From: Pseudomonadota bacterium
GTDB lineage: Bacteria > Pseudomonadota > Alphaproteobacteria > Rhizobiales > Xanthobacteraceae
Direction: 5' to 3'
Length of the DNA: 13,679 bases
Assembly (NCBI GenBank): GCA_023432885.1
Contig: JAEZEU010000201.1
Location: 1-13,679 of the forward strand
Shown here in pieces: positions 6,625 to 13,590 of this stretch. Within the stretch, counting starts at the first letter, position 1. The number at the start of each line of letters is the position of its first letter. The notes beneath the pieces are model-generated. The model was not told where the DNA came from. It did not search any database and saw only the letters and a program-made list of their open reading frames with translations. Made by a program: the position numbers and the translations under genes.

Positions 6625-7407
6625 GTGCGGGATCCCGGTCTAACGCGAGCCATCGAAAAGGTTGGCGGGGTCGCCGAACTTGCCCGAAAAATCGGAATTG
6701 CCCAGCCTTCGGTTTCCAACTGGAACCGGGTGCCGGCTCAACGTGTGATTGCGGTCGAGGCGGCCACGGGAATTTCGCGACGCGAACTTCGTCCCGATCT
6801 TTATGACGAGAGCGAACCCGTGGGAAATCAGGCGATCGATCCCATCGACGCCGGCCGCGCGCATGAATACCTGCTGCTCGGCTCACTCCTCTCGGAGCCG
6901 CCGTCGAAGAAATTGCTCGCCGCGATCGCCAGGCTCAGCGGCGACGACACGCCCCTTGGCCGTGCGCATGCGGCGCTCGGAGCGGCCGCACAGGATGCTG
7001 TGGCCGGCGCGGTCGAGCGCGAATATTTCGACCTCTTCATCGGTGTCGGCCGCGGCGAAGTCCTGCCCTATGCCTCCTATTATCTGACCGGCTTCCTGCA
7101 TGAGCGGCCGTTGGCGCGATTGCGCGGCGATCTCCTCGAATTCGGCATCGAGCGGTCCGATAACAATCCGGAGCCGGAAGATAACGCTGCGACGCTGTGC
7201 GAGATCATGGCCGGCTTCGCCGATGGCCGGTTTGCGGCGTCACATGAGCAGCAGCGCCAATTCTTCGAGAAGCACATCGCGCCCTGGATGGGCCGGATGT
7301 TTGCCGATCTGGAGAAGGCGGGAGCTGCACAATTCTACCGGCCGGTCGGCGCGCTCGGCCGGCTGTTTCTCGAAATCGAAGCGGAAGCTTTCAGGTTCGC
7401 CAACTGA
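6625..7407 (+). CDS. Helix-turn-helix / TorD-family chaperone fusion
   Basis: 260 residues, GTG start. Residues about 5-60 form a Cro/YdaS-like helix-turn-helix: 'LTRAIEKVGGVAELARKIGIAQPSVSNW' contains the two helices and turn, with 'QPSVSNWNRVPAQR' as recognition helix and following turn. Residues about 75-258 are a TorD-type all-helical chaperone: 'EYFDLFIGVGRGEVLPYASYYLTGFL' (132-157) carries the family's E-x3-LF...P...SYY signature, 'PEPEDNAATLCEIMAGF' (182-198) is the conserved acidic loop, and 'QFFEKHIAPW' (212-221) follows. TorD-type proteins bind Tat leaders and apo-forms of molybdopterin enzymes in the cytoplasm and guard cofactor insertion; the client here is almost certainly the alpha subunit at 7659. 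The DNA-binding head suggests it also reports enzyme maturation to transcription. Both domains are clear; the sensing role is inference. Confidence 0.87.
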   Translation: MRDPGLTRAIEKVGGVAELARKIGIAQPSVSNWNRVPAQRVIAVEAATGISRRELRPDLYDESEPVGNQAIDPIDAGRAHEYLLLGSLLSEPPSKKLLAAIARLSGDDTPLGRAHAALGAAAQDAVAGAVEREYFDLFIGVGRGEVLPYASYYLTGFLHERPLARLRGDLLEFGIERSDNNPEPEDNAATLCEIMAGFADGRFAASHEQQRQFFEKHIAPWMGRMFADLEKAGAAQFYRPVGALGRLFLEIEAEAFRFAN

Positions 7408-7437
7408 CCAACGCTCGTTTGGTCCGGGAGAGATGCG

Positions 7438-7647
7438 ATGAAGGACGAAGACAAAACCACGGTCGGCAGGCGCGACTTCCTTCGGAAGGTCGGCATCGGC
7501 GCGGTCGGTGCTGGCGCGACGGTGGCGGCGCCGCTGACAGGGCCGGCGCGCGCCGATACCGAGACGAACGATGAGAAGCGCAAGGCGCGCTATCAGGAAA
7601 CCGATCACATCAAGACGTACTACCGCGTCAACAGCTATCCGCGCTGA
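7438..7647 (+). CDS. Small Tat-leader protein of formate dehydrogenase regions
   Basis: 69 residues. A twin-arginine motif 'GRRDFLRK' (10-17) is followed by a short hydrophobic stretch and an 'ARA' cleavage site at about residues 36-38. That leaves a mature peptide of only about 30 residues, rich in charged and polar amino acids and ending 'TYYRVNSYPR'. It matches the known but uncharacterised family of short 'formate dehydrogenase region Tat-target' proteins found directly before alpha-subunit genes. GGGAG at 7426-7430 lies 7 bases before the ATG. The stop is 11 bases before the alpha-subunit GTG. It could be a small extra subunit or an export partner for the alpha subunit; neither is shown by the sequence. 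Confidence 0.88.
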   Translation: MKDEDKTTVGRRDFLRKVGIGAVGAGATVAAPLTGPARADTETNDEKRKARYQETDHIKTYYRVNSYPR

Positions 7648-7658
7648 GGGAGGCCGCT

Positions 7659-10622
7659 GTGCTGATTAAGAAAACCCACCGCACGCGTTCGGAGAACGCT
7701 TCCCGCGGCAGCGTTGCCGAGCAGCTTGGCGGACAGGCTGCGGGCCTCGACCGCCGCACCTTCCTGCGCCGCTCTGGCCTCGCCGGTGGCGGACTTGCCG
7801 CGCTGAGCACGCTGCCTTTGGCCAGCGTCCGCAAAGCGGAAGCCGCCGCCGCCGGACCGCTGACCGCCGGCGCCGTCGTGAAGAAGAACATCTGTACGCA
7901 TTGTTCGGTGGGCTGCACCGTGATCGGTGAGGTCGTCAACGGCGTGTGGGTCGGACAGGAGCCCGGCTGGGATTCCCCGATCAACCGCGGCTCGCATTGC
8001 GCCAAGGGCGCGGCGACCCGCGAACTCGTGCATAGCGATCGCCGCCTGCGCTATCCGATGAAGCTGGTGGATGGGCAGTGGACCCGGATCTCCTGGGACG
8101 TCGCCATCAACGAGATCGGCGACAAGCTTATGCAGATCCGCGAAAAGAACGGCGCCGACTCCGTCTACTGGCTGGGCTCGGCCAAATTCACCAATGAGGG
8201 CGCATACCTCAACCGCAAGCTTGCGGCGTTCTGGGGCACCAACAACTCCGACCACCAGGCGCGTATCTGTCACTCCACCACGGTCGCCGGCGTAGCCAAC
8301 ACCTGGGGCTACGGCGCGATGACCAACAGCTACACGGATATCCGAAATTCCAAGACCATGATCATCATGGGCGGCAATCCCGCGGAGGCACATCCGGTGT
8401 CCTTGCAGCACTTGCTGGAAGGCAAGGAAATGCAGCGCGCCAACATGATCGTGATCGATCCGCGCATGACCCGCACCGCCGCGCATGCCACTGAATATGT
8501 GCGCATCCGCTCCGGAACGGACATTCCCGTAGTCTGGGGCATGCTCTGGCACATCTTCAAGAACGGCTGGGAAGACAAGCAGTTCATCGAGCAGCGCGTC
8601 TACGGCATGGACGACATCCGCAAGGAGGTCGAGAAATATCCGCCTGACGTGGTCGAGCAGATCACCGGAGTGCCGGGCGCACAGCTCGAGCGCGTCGCCA
8701 AGCTGTTCGCAACGCAAAAGCCGTCGACGCTGATCTGGTGCATGGGCGCGACCCAGCACACCGTGGGCACCGCCAACGTGCGCGCATTCTGCGTCTTGCT
8801 GCTGGCCACCGGAAACGTCGGGGCGCCCGGCACCGGCGCCAACATCTTCCGCGGCCACACCAACGTGCAGGGCGCCACCGACCTCGGCCTCGATATCGTT
8901 ACGCTGCCGCTCTATTACGGCCTCGTCGAAGGTGCCTGGCGGCATTGGGCCCGCGTCTGGGACGTACCGTACGACTGGTTCGTCGACCGGTTCGACAAGA
9001 TCACGGCCGCGGACGGCAAGGTCAGCAACACCATGAACACGCCCGGTATCCCGTCGACCCGCTGGTTCGACGCGACGCTTTACGACAAGAAGGACGTGTC
9101 GCAGAAGGACAACATCAAGGCGATGTTCGTGATGGGCCACGGCGGCAACACCGTCACGCGCATGCCGGACGCGCAGAAGGGCATTGAGGCGCTCGATCTG
9201 CTCGTCGTCGCCGACCCCGTGCCGACAACCTGGGCGGCGCTGGCGCCGGGACGCAAGAACAACACCTATCTTCTGCCGATCGCGACCAGCTATGAGACCG
9301 CCGGTTCGCGCACCGCGTCCAACCGTGCCATCCAGTGGGGCGAGCAGATCGTCAAGCCGATCTTCGAGTGCAAGGACGACAACGAGGTGATGTATCTCCT
9401 CGCCAAGAAGCTCGGCTTTGCCGACCTGATGTTCAAGAACATCAAAGTCGAGAACAACCTCCCTGTGGTCGAGGACATCACCCGCGAAATCAACCGCGGC
9501 GGCTGGTCCACCGGCTATTGCGGACAGTCGCCGGAGCGGCTGAAGTCGCATATGGCGAACCAGAAAGACTTCGACATGCTCACCCAGAAGGCCACGACCG
9601 GGCCGAATAAGGGTGACTATTACGGTCTGCCTTGGCCGTGCTGGGGCACGCCGGAATTCAAGCATCCCGGCACGCCGCTGCTCTACAATACCACGCTGTC
9701 GATCAAGGAAGGCGGCGGCACCTTCCGCGCCCGCTTCGGCGTGGAGCGCGAGGAGACGCTGCCCGACGGCACCAAGCGCAAGGTCAGCCTGCTCGGCAAC
9801 GGCTACTACTCGAAGGATTCCGAGATCAAGGACGGCTATCCCGAGTTCACGCTCGGCGTCCTGAAGAAGCTCGGCTGGGACAAGGACCTGACGGAAGCCG
9901 AGCTTGCGGTCATCAACAAGGTCAACTCCGCCAACCCGGATTCGGTGTCCTGGTCGATCGATCTGTCGGGCGGCATCCAGCGCGTGGCGATCGAGCACGG
10001 CTGCATTCCCTACGGCAACGGCAAGGCGCGCGCCAACGCCTTCGGCCTGCCGGACGCTATCCCGACCCATCGCGAGCCGATCTACACGCCGCGTCCGGAG
10101 CTTGTTGCGAAATGGCCGACGCTGCCGAATGCGCGGCAGTTCCGCATGCCCAACATCGGCTTCGACGTGCAGAAGGCGGCGGTCGAGAAGGGGATTGCAA
10201 AGCAGTTCCCGCTGATCCTCACCTCGGGCCGTCTGGTCGAGTATGAAGGCGGCGGCGAGGAGACGCGCTCCAACAAATGGCTCGCTGAGTTGCAACAGGA
10301 CATGTTCATCGAGATCAACCCGTCGGACGCCGCCGAGCGTGGCATCAAGGACGGCTCCTGGGTCTGGGTGACCGGCGCCGAGCACAACTCGAAAGCCCGC
10401 ATGAAGGCGCTCGTCACTGAGCGTGTCGGCAAGGGCGTCACCTGGTGTCCATTCCACTTCGCAGGCTGGTTCCAGGGCGTCGACCAGCGCGGCAACTACC
10501 CGAAGGGCACCGATCCCGTGGTGCTCGGCGAAAGCGTCAACAGCATCACCACCTACGGCTTCGATCCGGTTACCGGCATGCAGGAGCCCAAGGCCACCCT
10601 GTGTCAGGTTCGGGCAGCTTAA
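7659..10622 (+). CDS. fdhA: Formate dehydrogenase alpha subunit (molybdopterin, Cys-type)
   Basis: 987 residues, near the ~1000 usual for this family. GTG start with GGGAGG at 7648-7653. It has a Tat leader 'DRRTFLRRSG' (31-40) preceded by a 30-residue n-region, a 4Fe-4S site at C79/C82/C86/C114 with the conserved K116, and the catalytic segment 'ARICHSTTVAG' with C204 and H205, which aligns with Sec-His of E. coli FdnG. The codon for 204 is TGT, so no selenocysteine machinery is needed. 'MTNSYTDIRN' and 'MGGNPAEAHP' (221-246) bind the bis-MGD cofactor, and the C-terminal third (from about 840) is the dinucleotide-binding domain ('ILTSGRLVEYEGGGEETRSNKWLAEL' region). Formate is oxidised to CO2 in the periplasm, with electrons leaving through the beta and gamma subunits. 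Whether Mo or W is used cannot be read from sequence. Confidence 0.96.
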   Translation: MLIKKTHRTRSENASRGSVAEQLGGQAAGLDRRTFLRRSGLAGGGLAALSTLPLASVRKAEAAAAGPLTAGAVVKKNICTHCSVGCTVIGEVVNGVWVGQEPGWDSPINRGSHCAKGAATRELVHSDRRLRYPMKLVDGQWTRISWDVAINEIGDKLMQIREKNGADSVYWLGSAKFTNEGAYLNRKLAAFWGTNNSDHQARICHSTTVAGVANTWGYGAMTNSYTDIRNSKTMIIMGGNPAEAHPVSLQHLLEGKEMQRANMIVIDPRMTRTAAHATEYVRIRSGTDIPVVWGMLWHIFKNGWEDKQFIEQRVYGMDDIRKEVEKYPPDVVEQITGVPGAQLERVAKLFATQKPSTLIWCMGATQHTVGTANVRAFCVLLLATGNVGAPGTGANIFRGHTNVQGATDLGLDIVTLPLYYGLVEGAWRHWARVWDVPYDWFVDRFDKITAADGKVSNTMNTPGIPSTRWFDATLYDKKDVSQKDNIKAMFVMGHGGNTVTRMPDAQKGIEALDLLVVADPVPTTWAALAPGRKNNTYLLPIATSYETAGSRTASNRAIQWGEQIVKPIFECKDDNEVMYLLAKKLGFADLMFKNIKVENNLPVVEDITREINRGGWSTGYCGQSPERLKSHMANQKDFDMLTQKATTGPNKGDYYGLPWPCWGTPEFKHPGTPLLYNTTLSIKEGGGTFRARFGVEREETLPDGTKRKVSLLGNGYYSKDSEIKDGYPEFTLGVLKKLGWDKDLTEAELAVINKVNSANPDSVSWSIDLSGGIQRVAIEHGCIPYGNGKARANAFGLPDAIPTHREPIYTPRPELVAKWPTLPNARQFRMPNIGFDVQKAAVEKGIAKQFPLILTSGRLVEYEGGGEETRSNKWLAELQQDMFIEINPSDAAERGIKDGSWVWVTGAEHNSKARMKALVTERVGKGVTWCPFHFAGWFQGVDQRGNYPKGTDPVVLGESVNSITTYGFDPVTGMQEPKATLCQVRAA

Positions 10623-10634
10623 GGAGACAGCGTC

Positions 10635-11231
10635 ATGGCTCGAATGAAATTTCTCTGCGACGCTGACCGTTGCATCGAATGCAACGCCTGCGTAACCGCC
10701 TGCAAGAACGAGCATGAGGTGCCCTGGGGCATCAACCGGCGCCGCGTTGTCACCATCAACGACGGCAAGCCCGGCGAACGCTCGATCTCGATGGCCTGCA
10801 TGCACTGCACCGACGCACCCTGTGCTGCGGTGTGTCCGGTGAACTGCTTCTACACCACCGCCGACGCCGTGGTGCTGCACTCCAAGGACCTTTGCATCGG
10901 TTGCGGCTACTGCTTCTACGCCTGTCCTTTCGGCGCGCCGCAATATCCGAAGGTCGGCAACTTTGGCTCGCGCGGCAAGATGGACAAGTGCACCTTCTGT
11001 GCCGGCGGGCCCGAAGCCGATGGCAGCAAGGCGGAGTACGAGAAGTACGGCGCCAATCGACTTGCTGAGGGCAAGCTGCCGCTCTGCGCCGAGATGTGCT
11101 CGACCAAATCGCTGCTCGCCGGCGACGGCGAGATCATCGCCCAGATCTATAAAGAGAGGGTGATCAAGCGCGGCTACGGCTCCGGCGCCTGGGGGTGGAA
11201 AACGGCCTATCGGGAGTCGATCGACACCTAA
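10635..11231 (+). CDS. fdh3B: Formate dehydrogenase beta subunit, four 4Fe-4S clusters (FDH3 type)
   Basis: 198 residues with sixteen cysteines placed for four [4Fe-4S] clusters: C13/C16/C19/C23; C55/C58/C63/C67; C87/C90/C93/C97; and C119/C122/C151/C155. The order is typical of DMSO-reductase-family electron-transfer subunits. It relays electrons from the alpha-subunit cluster to the cytochrome b hemes. It lacks the C-terminal transmembrane helix of E. coli FdnH (about 290 residues), so it must be held by the other subunits. No leader of its own is present; it is probably exported together with alpha. AAGGAG at 10621-10626 begins right at the alpha stop and precedes the ATG by 8 bases, so the two genes are tightly linked. 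Confidence 0.95.
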   Translation: MARMKFLCDADRCIECNACVTACKNEHEVPWGINRRRVVTINDGKPGERSISMACMHCTDAPCAAVCPVNCFYTTADAVVLHSKDLCIGCGYCFYACPFGAPQYPKVGNFGSRGKMDKCTFCAGGPEADGSKAEYEKYGANRLAEGKLPLCAEMCSTKSLLAGDGEIIAQIYKERVIKRGYGSGAWGWKTAYRESIDT

Positions 11232-11310
11232 GTCGGCCGCTCGCGGCATGAGGATGAACTGAAGCCGTTCCGGCCTGACCGCAACGGCGCCTGTGGAATG
11301 GAGCAGGGTA

Positions 11311-12321
11311 ATGGCATCTCTGACAAGAATTCTCCGCCTCATGCTTGGGGCCTGGGCTATGGTGCTTCTGGTTGCGCTTGCCGCACCCGTCCAGGCACAG
11401 CAGCCGAGCTCGGTGAATCCCACCGCCAGCTCGGTGAAGGAGCAGCAGCTCTTGCAGGAGCTGAACCGCATCCAGGGCCGGGTCACTATTCCCGACCAGC
11501 GTTCCGGCGTACTGGAGCAGCCGGCCGGGCGCGACTGGCGTTATTTCCGCGACGTCACGCTGCGCTGGATCGGCGGAATCGCCATCCTCGGCGTGATCGC
11601 CGCCCTCATCATCTTCTATCTCACCCGCGGCATGGTCAGGATCGAGGGCGGCCGGTCCGGCCGCAGTATCGTGCGCTTCAATGCGTTCGAGCGCGCCGTG
11701 CACTGGATGACTGCGACGTGCTTCATCATCCTCGCGATCTCCGGGCTGAACATCACATTCGGTCGTCCGTTGTTGATCCCGTTGATCGGGCTGGAGGCCT
11801 TCTCCGACTGGTCGCAATGGGCGAAATACGCCCACAACTATCTGAGCTTTCCTTTCACCATCGGCGTGATCCTGATTTTCCTGATGTGGATCGGCGGCAA
11901 TATCCCCAACAAGGTGGATGTCGACTGGGTCAAGCGGGGAGGCGGCCTTGTGGGCGACGATCACCCGCCGGCCTATCGCTTCAATGCCGGCCAGAAGTTC
12001 ATGTACTGGGTCGTCGTCCTCGGCGGCGGCGCGGTAGCCGTCACCGGCTATATCCTGATGTTCCCGTTCTACGCCGCGGGCATTGAGGGCATGCAGCTTG
12101 CGTCGGTGGTGCATGCCGTCGTGGCCGTGCTGTTTGTCGCGGCGATGATCGCACACATCTATATCGGTACGATCGGCATGGAAGGCGCATTCGAGGCTAT
12201 GGGCTCGGGCACTGTCGACGTGAACTGGGCGAAGGAACATCACAGCCTGTGGCTGGATCAACAGAAGGCCCGTGAGGCGGCTGCGGATGCCCGCTCGGCT
12301 GCGGCTGCGCCAGCGGAATAG
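11311..12321 (+). CDS. fdhC: Formate dehydrogenase gamma subunit, cytochrome b
   Basis: 336 residues from ATG 11311, chosen for GGAG at 11300-11303 and because the protein then opens with a clean signal peptide ending near 'PVQA' (about residue 29); GTG 11293 would add six residues. After an ~55-residue periplasmic stretch come five hydrophobic helices at about 86-105, 130-150, 177-195, 230-253 and 265-288. H131, H174, H268 and H282 are the probable heme b ligands; the 14-residue spacing of the last two equals that in FdnI. It anchors the enzyme, takes electrons from the beta subunit and reduces quinone. The first helix is extra compared with the four of FdnI. The C-terminal tail is Ala/Glu rich. 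The start is 79 bases after the beta stop, a gap in which I see nothing definite. Confidence 0.93.
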   Translation: MASLTRILRLMLGAWAMVLLVALAAPVQAQQPSSVNPTASSVKEQQLLQELNRIQGRVTIPDQRSGVLEQPAGRDWRYFRDVTLRWIGGIAILGVIAALIIFYLTRGMVRIEGGRSGRSIVRFNAFERAVHWMTATCFIILAISGLNITFGRPLLIPLIGLEAFSDWSQWAKYAHNYLSFPFTIGVILIFLMWIGGNIPNKVDVDWVKRGGGLVGDDHPPAYRFNAGQKFMYWVVVLGGGAVAVTGYILMFPFYAAGIEGMQLASVVHAVVAVLFVAAMIAHIYIGTIGMEGAFEAMGSGTVDVNWAKEHHSLWLDQQKAREAAADARSAAAAPAE

Positions 12322-12338
12322 ATGAGAGGAAAGACGCC

Positions 12339-12461
12339 ATGAGAGCCTTTGTTCTGGCATTGGTCGCAGCCGCCGTCATCGCGGTCGCCTGGGCCGGCTT
12401 CCTCGACCAGGTGCAGGAGCCGGTGTCGGAAGCCTTCGCGACGACCGGCGTCCGCCTCTAG
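12339..12461 (+). CDS. Small single-helix membrane or secreted protein, 40 aa
   Basis: ATG 12339 to TAG 12461, with an excellent ribosome site GAGAGGA at 12324-12330, 8 bases ahead. It begins only 17 bases after the gamma-subunit stop. Residues 1-20 ('MRAFVLALVAAAVIAVAWAG') form one hydrophobic helix; 'FLDQVQEPVSEAFATTGVRL' follows, short and amphipathic. It could be an uncleaved membrane peptide with a periplasmic tail, or a precursor whose leader is removed. No homologue is recognised. Its position in the operon, ribosome site and sensible composition argue for a real gene; a small subunit of the formate dehydrogenase membrane complex is possible but unproven. Confidence 0.65.
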   Translation: MRAFVLALVAAAVIAVAWAGFLDQVQEPVSEAFATTGVRL

Positions 12462-12536
12462 TCTAGCCGGCACCAGGATCGTCTCCGCCCCGGATCGGAA
12501 CCCCCGGAGGGACCGCGCGTTCTACGGTTGAACCTT

Positions 12537-12570
12537 TTGCCTCTGATCGGGACATACCGACGGGAGGCAA
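12537..12570 (+). promoter_or_regulatory. Potential two-tier RNA hairpin before a small gene
   Basis: TTGCCTC (12537-12543) pairs with GAGGCAA (12564-12570). Inside, TCGG (12547-12550) pairs with CCGA (12557-12560), with a 3x3 internal loop and a 6-base apical loop. It ends 6 bases before the GGAGG of the next gene and has no T-run, so it is not a standard terminator. It may protect operon mRNA or modulate translation. The rest of the 127-base gap (12462-12588) contains nothing else I can name. Confidence 0.35.
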
Positions 12571-12588
12571 GGTCTCGGAGGTCGCGTT

Positions 12589-12717
12589 ATGACCAACTGG
12601 CATGACTCAATGGTGGACAGGCCGGAGTCGGACAGTGCGGCTTATGCCACCGGCTGGACGATCAGCGGGCTCGCCGTTCTCTGCACCATCCTGACGGTCT
12701 GGGTGCTCGGGATTTAG
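12589..12717 (+). CDS. Small single-pass membrane protein, 42 aa
   Basis: ATG 12589 to TAG 12717, with GGAGG at 12577-12581 placed 7 bases ahead. The first 20 residues are hydrophilic ('MTNWHDSMVDRPESDSAAYA'); residues about 23-42 ('WTISGLAVLCTILTVWVLGI') form one membrane helix reaching the C-terminus, so it is a tail-anchored-like small protein. No family recognised. It lies after the FDH operon and before the terminator region, and could be the operon's last gene or a separately transcribed one. Its strong ribosome site, AT/GC pattern and clean membrane helix support it as real. Confidence 0.62.
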   Translation: MTNWHDSMVDRPESDSAAYATGWTISGLAVLCTILTVWVLGI

Positions 12718-12729
12718 ATCTAGTGGCGG

Positions 12730-12782
12730 CATCGCCAAACGAAAACCCCAGGGGGATGCCCTGGGGTCTCTGGTTTGCGATG
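12730..12782 (-). terminator. Strong hairpin terminator between convergent genes
   Basis: CCCCAGGG (12746-12753) pairs with CCCTGGGG (12759-12766) around a 5-base loop. An outer stem adds CATCGC (12730-12735) with GCGATG (12777-12782) and AAAC with GTTT, with one bulged base. Read on the minus strand, the core stem is followed by TTTTCGTTT, a typical T-run, so it best ends the porin transcript, whose stop lies 30 bases upstream of the core. On the plus strand the run after the stem (TCTCTGGTTT) is weaker, but the same stem may also stop transcripts from the FDH side. Confidence 0.8.
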
Positions 12783-12795
12783 GAGCGCTTAGGCT

Positions 12796-13590
12796 TCAGT
12801 ACCTGGCGACCGGTGCACCCCAGTCGAACTTGTAGTTCACGCCGACCTTGGCGATCGAGAGCGTGTTCTTGAGGTCCGCGTTGACATTGACGAGAGCGCC
12901 GCCGGTAAGGGCCGGATTGATCGCGAAGGTTTCGTTCTTCCGGTCAAACTGCAGGTAGTTGTACTCGATGAACGCGGTCCAGTTCGGCGTGATCTGCCAC
13001 TCGGTGCCCAAGCCGACCAGCCAACCAAAGTGAGTGGTTTCCCGGCTGGTCAGGTCGCCGCCTGGACCAAAAAGACCACCACCCGGCAGGCCTACCGAGT
13101 GCGTGCTGTTCATCCAGGCGGCGCCGCCCTTTGCGTAGACCAGGCCGCGGTCGAGGACCACCGCGCCAAGACGGCCGGACACAGTGGCAAGCCAGTCCGT
13201 CTTCGTGGTGCACGACAAGACGACCATGCAGGGAGAGGTCCCCTTGATGTCGGCGCCGGCGAAGTCACCCTGCACGCCGATGACGGCCCAACCCGCCTGC
13301 CAGTTATAGCCCGCCTGGACACCGCCCAGGAAACCGCTTCTGCTGGTCTGAGAGAACGGGATGCCGAGATTGTTGATAGCGATTGGAATCGCCGGAACGG
13401 CAAATCCGGTCAGCGTCGATTCAGTTTCACCCCAGCCCGCGCCGACATGGGCGCCAATATAAAAGCCGGTCCAATTCCAGATCGGGGCAGGTGCCGCGAT
13501 CGGGCGAGCTTTAACAGCCAAGTCGGCGGCCGAAGCCAAGGTGCTTGTTGCAAGTAGCGCCGCTGCGGCGGCAATCGCTCTCCTGATCAT
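12796..13590 (-). CDS. Outer-membrane beta-barrel porin (Omp25/31-like)
   Basis: 264 residues from ATG 13590, with GGAG 6 bases ahead (13597-13600); the frame extends four codons further to a TTG that would overlap this ribosome site. The signal peptide 'MIRRAIAAAAALLATSTLASA' (1-21) is cleaved before 'ADLAVKA', then 'WNWTGFYIGAHVGAGWG' opens the barrel, a hallmark of rhizobial Omp25/31-type proteins. Alternating amphipathic strands follow ('GFLGGVQAGYNWQ', 'AVIGVQGDFAGADI', 'DWLATVSGRLGAVV', 'GLVYAKGGAAWM', 'HFGWLVGLGTEWQITPNWTAFIEYNYLQF') and the chain ends in a strand closing on Tyr. A pair of cysteines about eleven apart may close an extracellular loop. It is a general outer-membrane channel or structural protein, unrelated to formate oxidation as far as can be seen, and marks the end of the FDH cluster. 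Confidence 0.93.
   Translation of the reverse strand: MIRRAIAAAAALLATSTLASAADLAVKARPIAAPAPIWNWTGFYIGAHVGAGWGETESTLTGFAVPAIPIAINNLGIPFSQTSRSGFLGGVQAGYNWQAGWAVIGVQGDFAGADIKGTSPCMVVLSCTTKTDWLATVSGRLGAVVLDRGLVYAKGGAAWMNSTHSVGLPGGGLFGPGGDLTSRETTHFGWLVGLGTEWQITPNWTAFIEYNYLQFDRKNETFAINPALTGGALVNVNADLKNTLSIAKVGVNYKFDWGAPVARY

Noticed and set aside
6596..6643. A 15-codon leader peptide frame overlapping the HTH-TorD start
   Set aside because: No regulatory codon runs, and the frame includes the ribosome site of the real gene by chance.
8268..8270. Selenocysteine at the formate dehydrogenase active site
   Set aside because: The codon is TGT, not TGA, so the enzyme is a cysteine type and no SECIS element is needed.
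7635..11486. A 1283-codon open frame on the minus strand antisense to the FDH genes
   Set aside because: It mirrors three well-supported genes on the plus strand; its translation is repetitive in Val, Ala, His, Asp and Gly, as expected when codon-biased GC-rich genes are read backwards. No family motif or ribosome site supports it.
13030..13557. A 175-codon plus-strand frame inside the porin gene
   Set aside because: It is antisense to a clear signal-peptide-bearing outer-membrane protein and shows no domain features.
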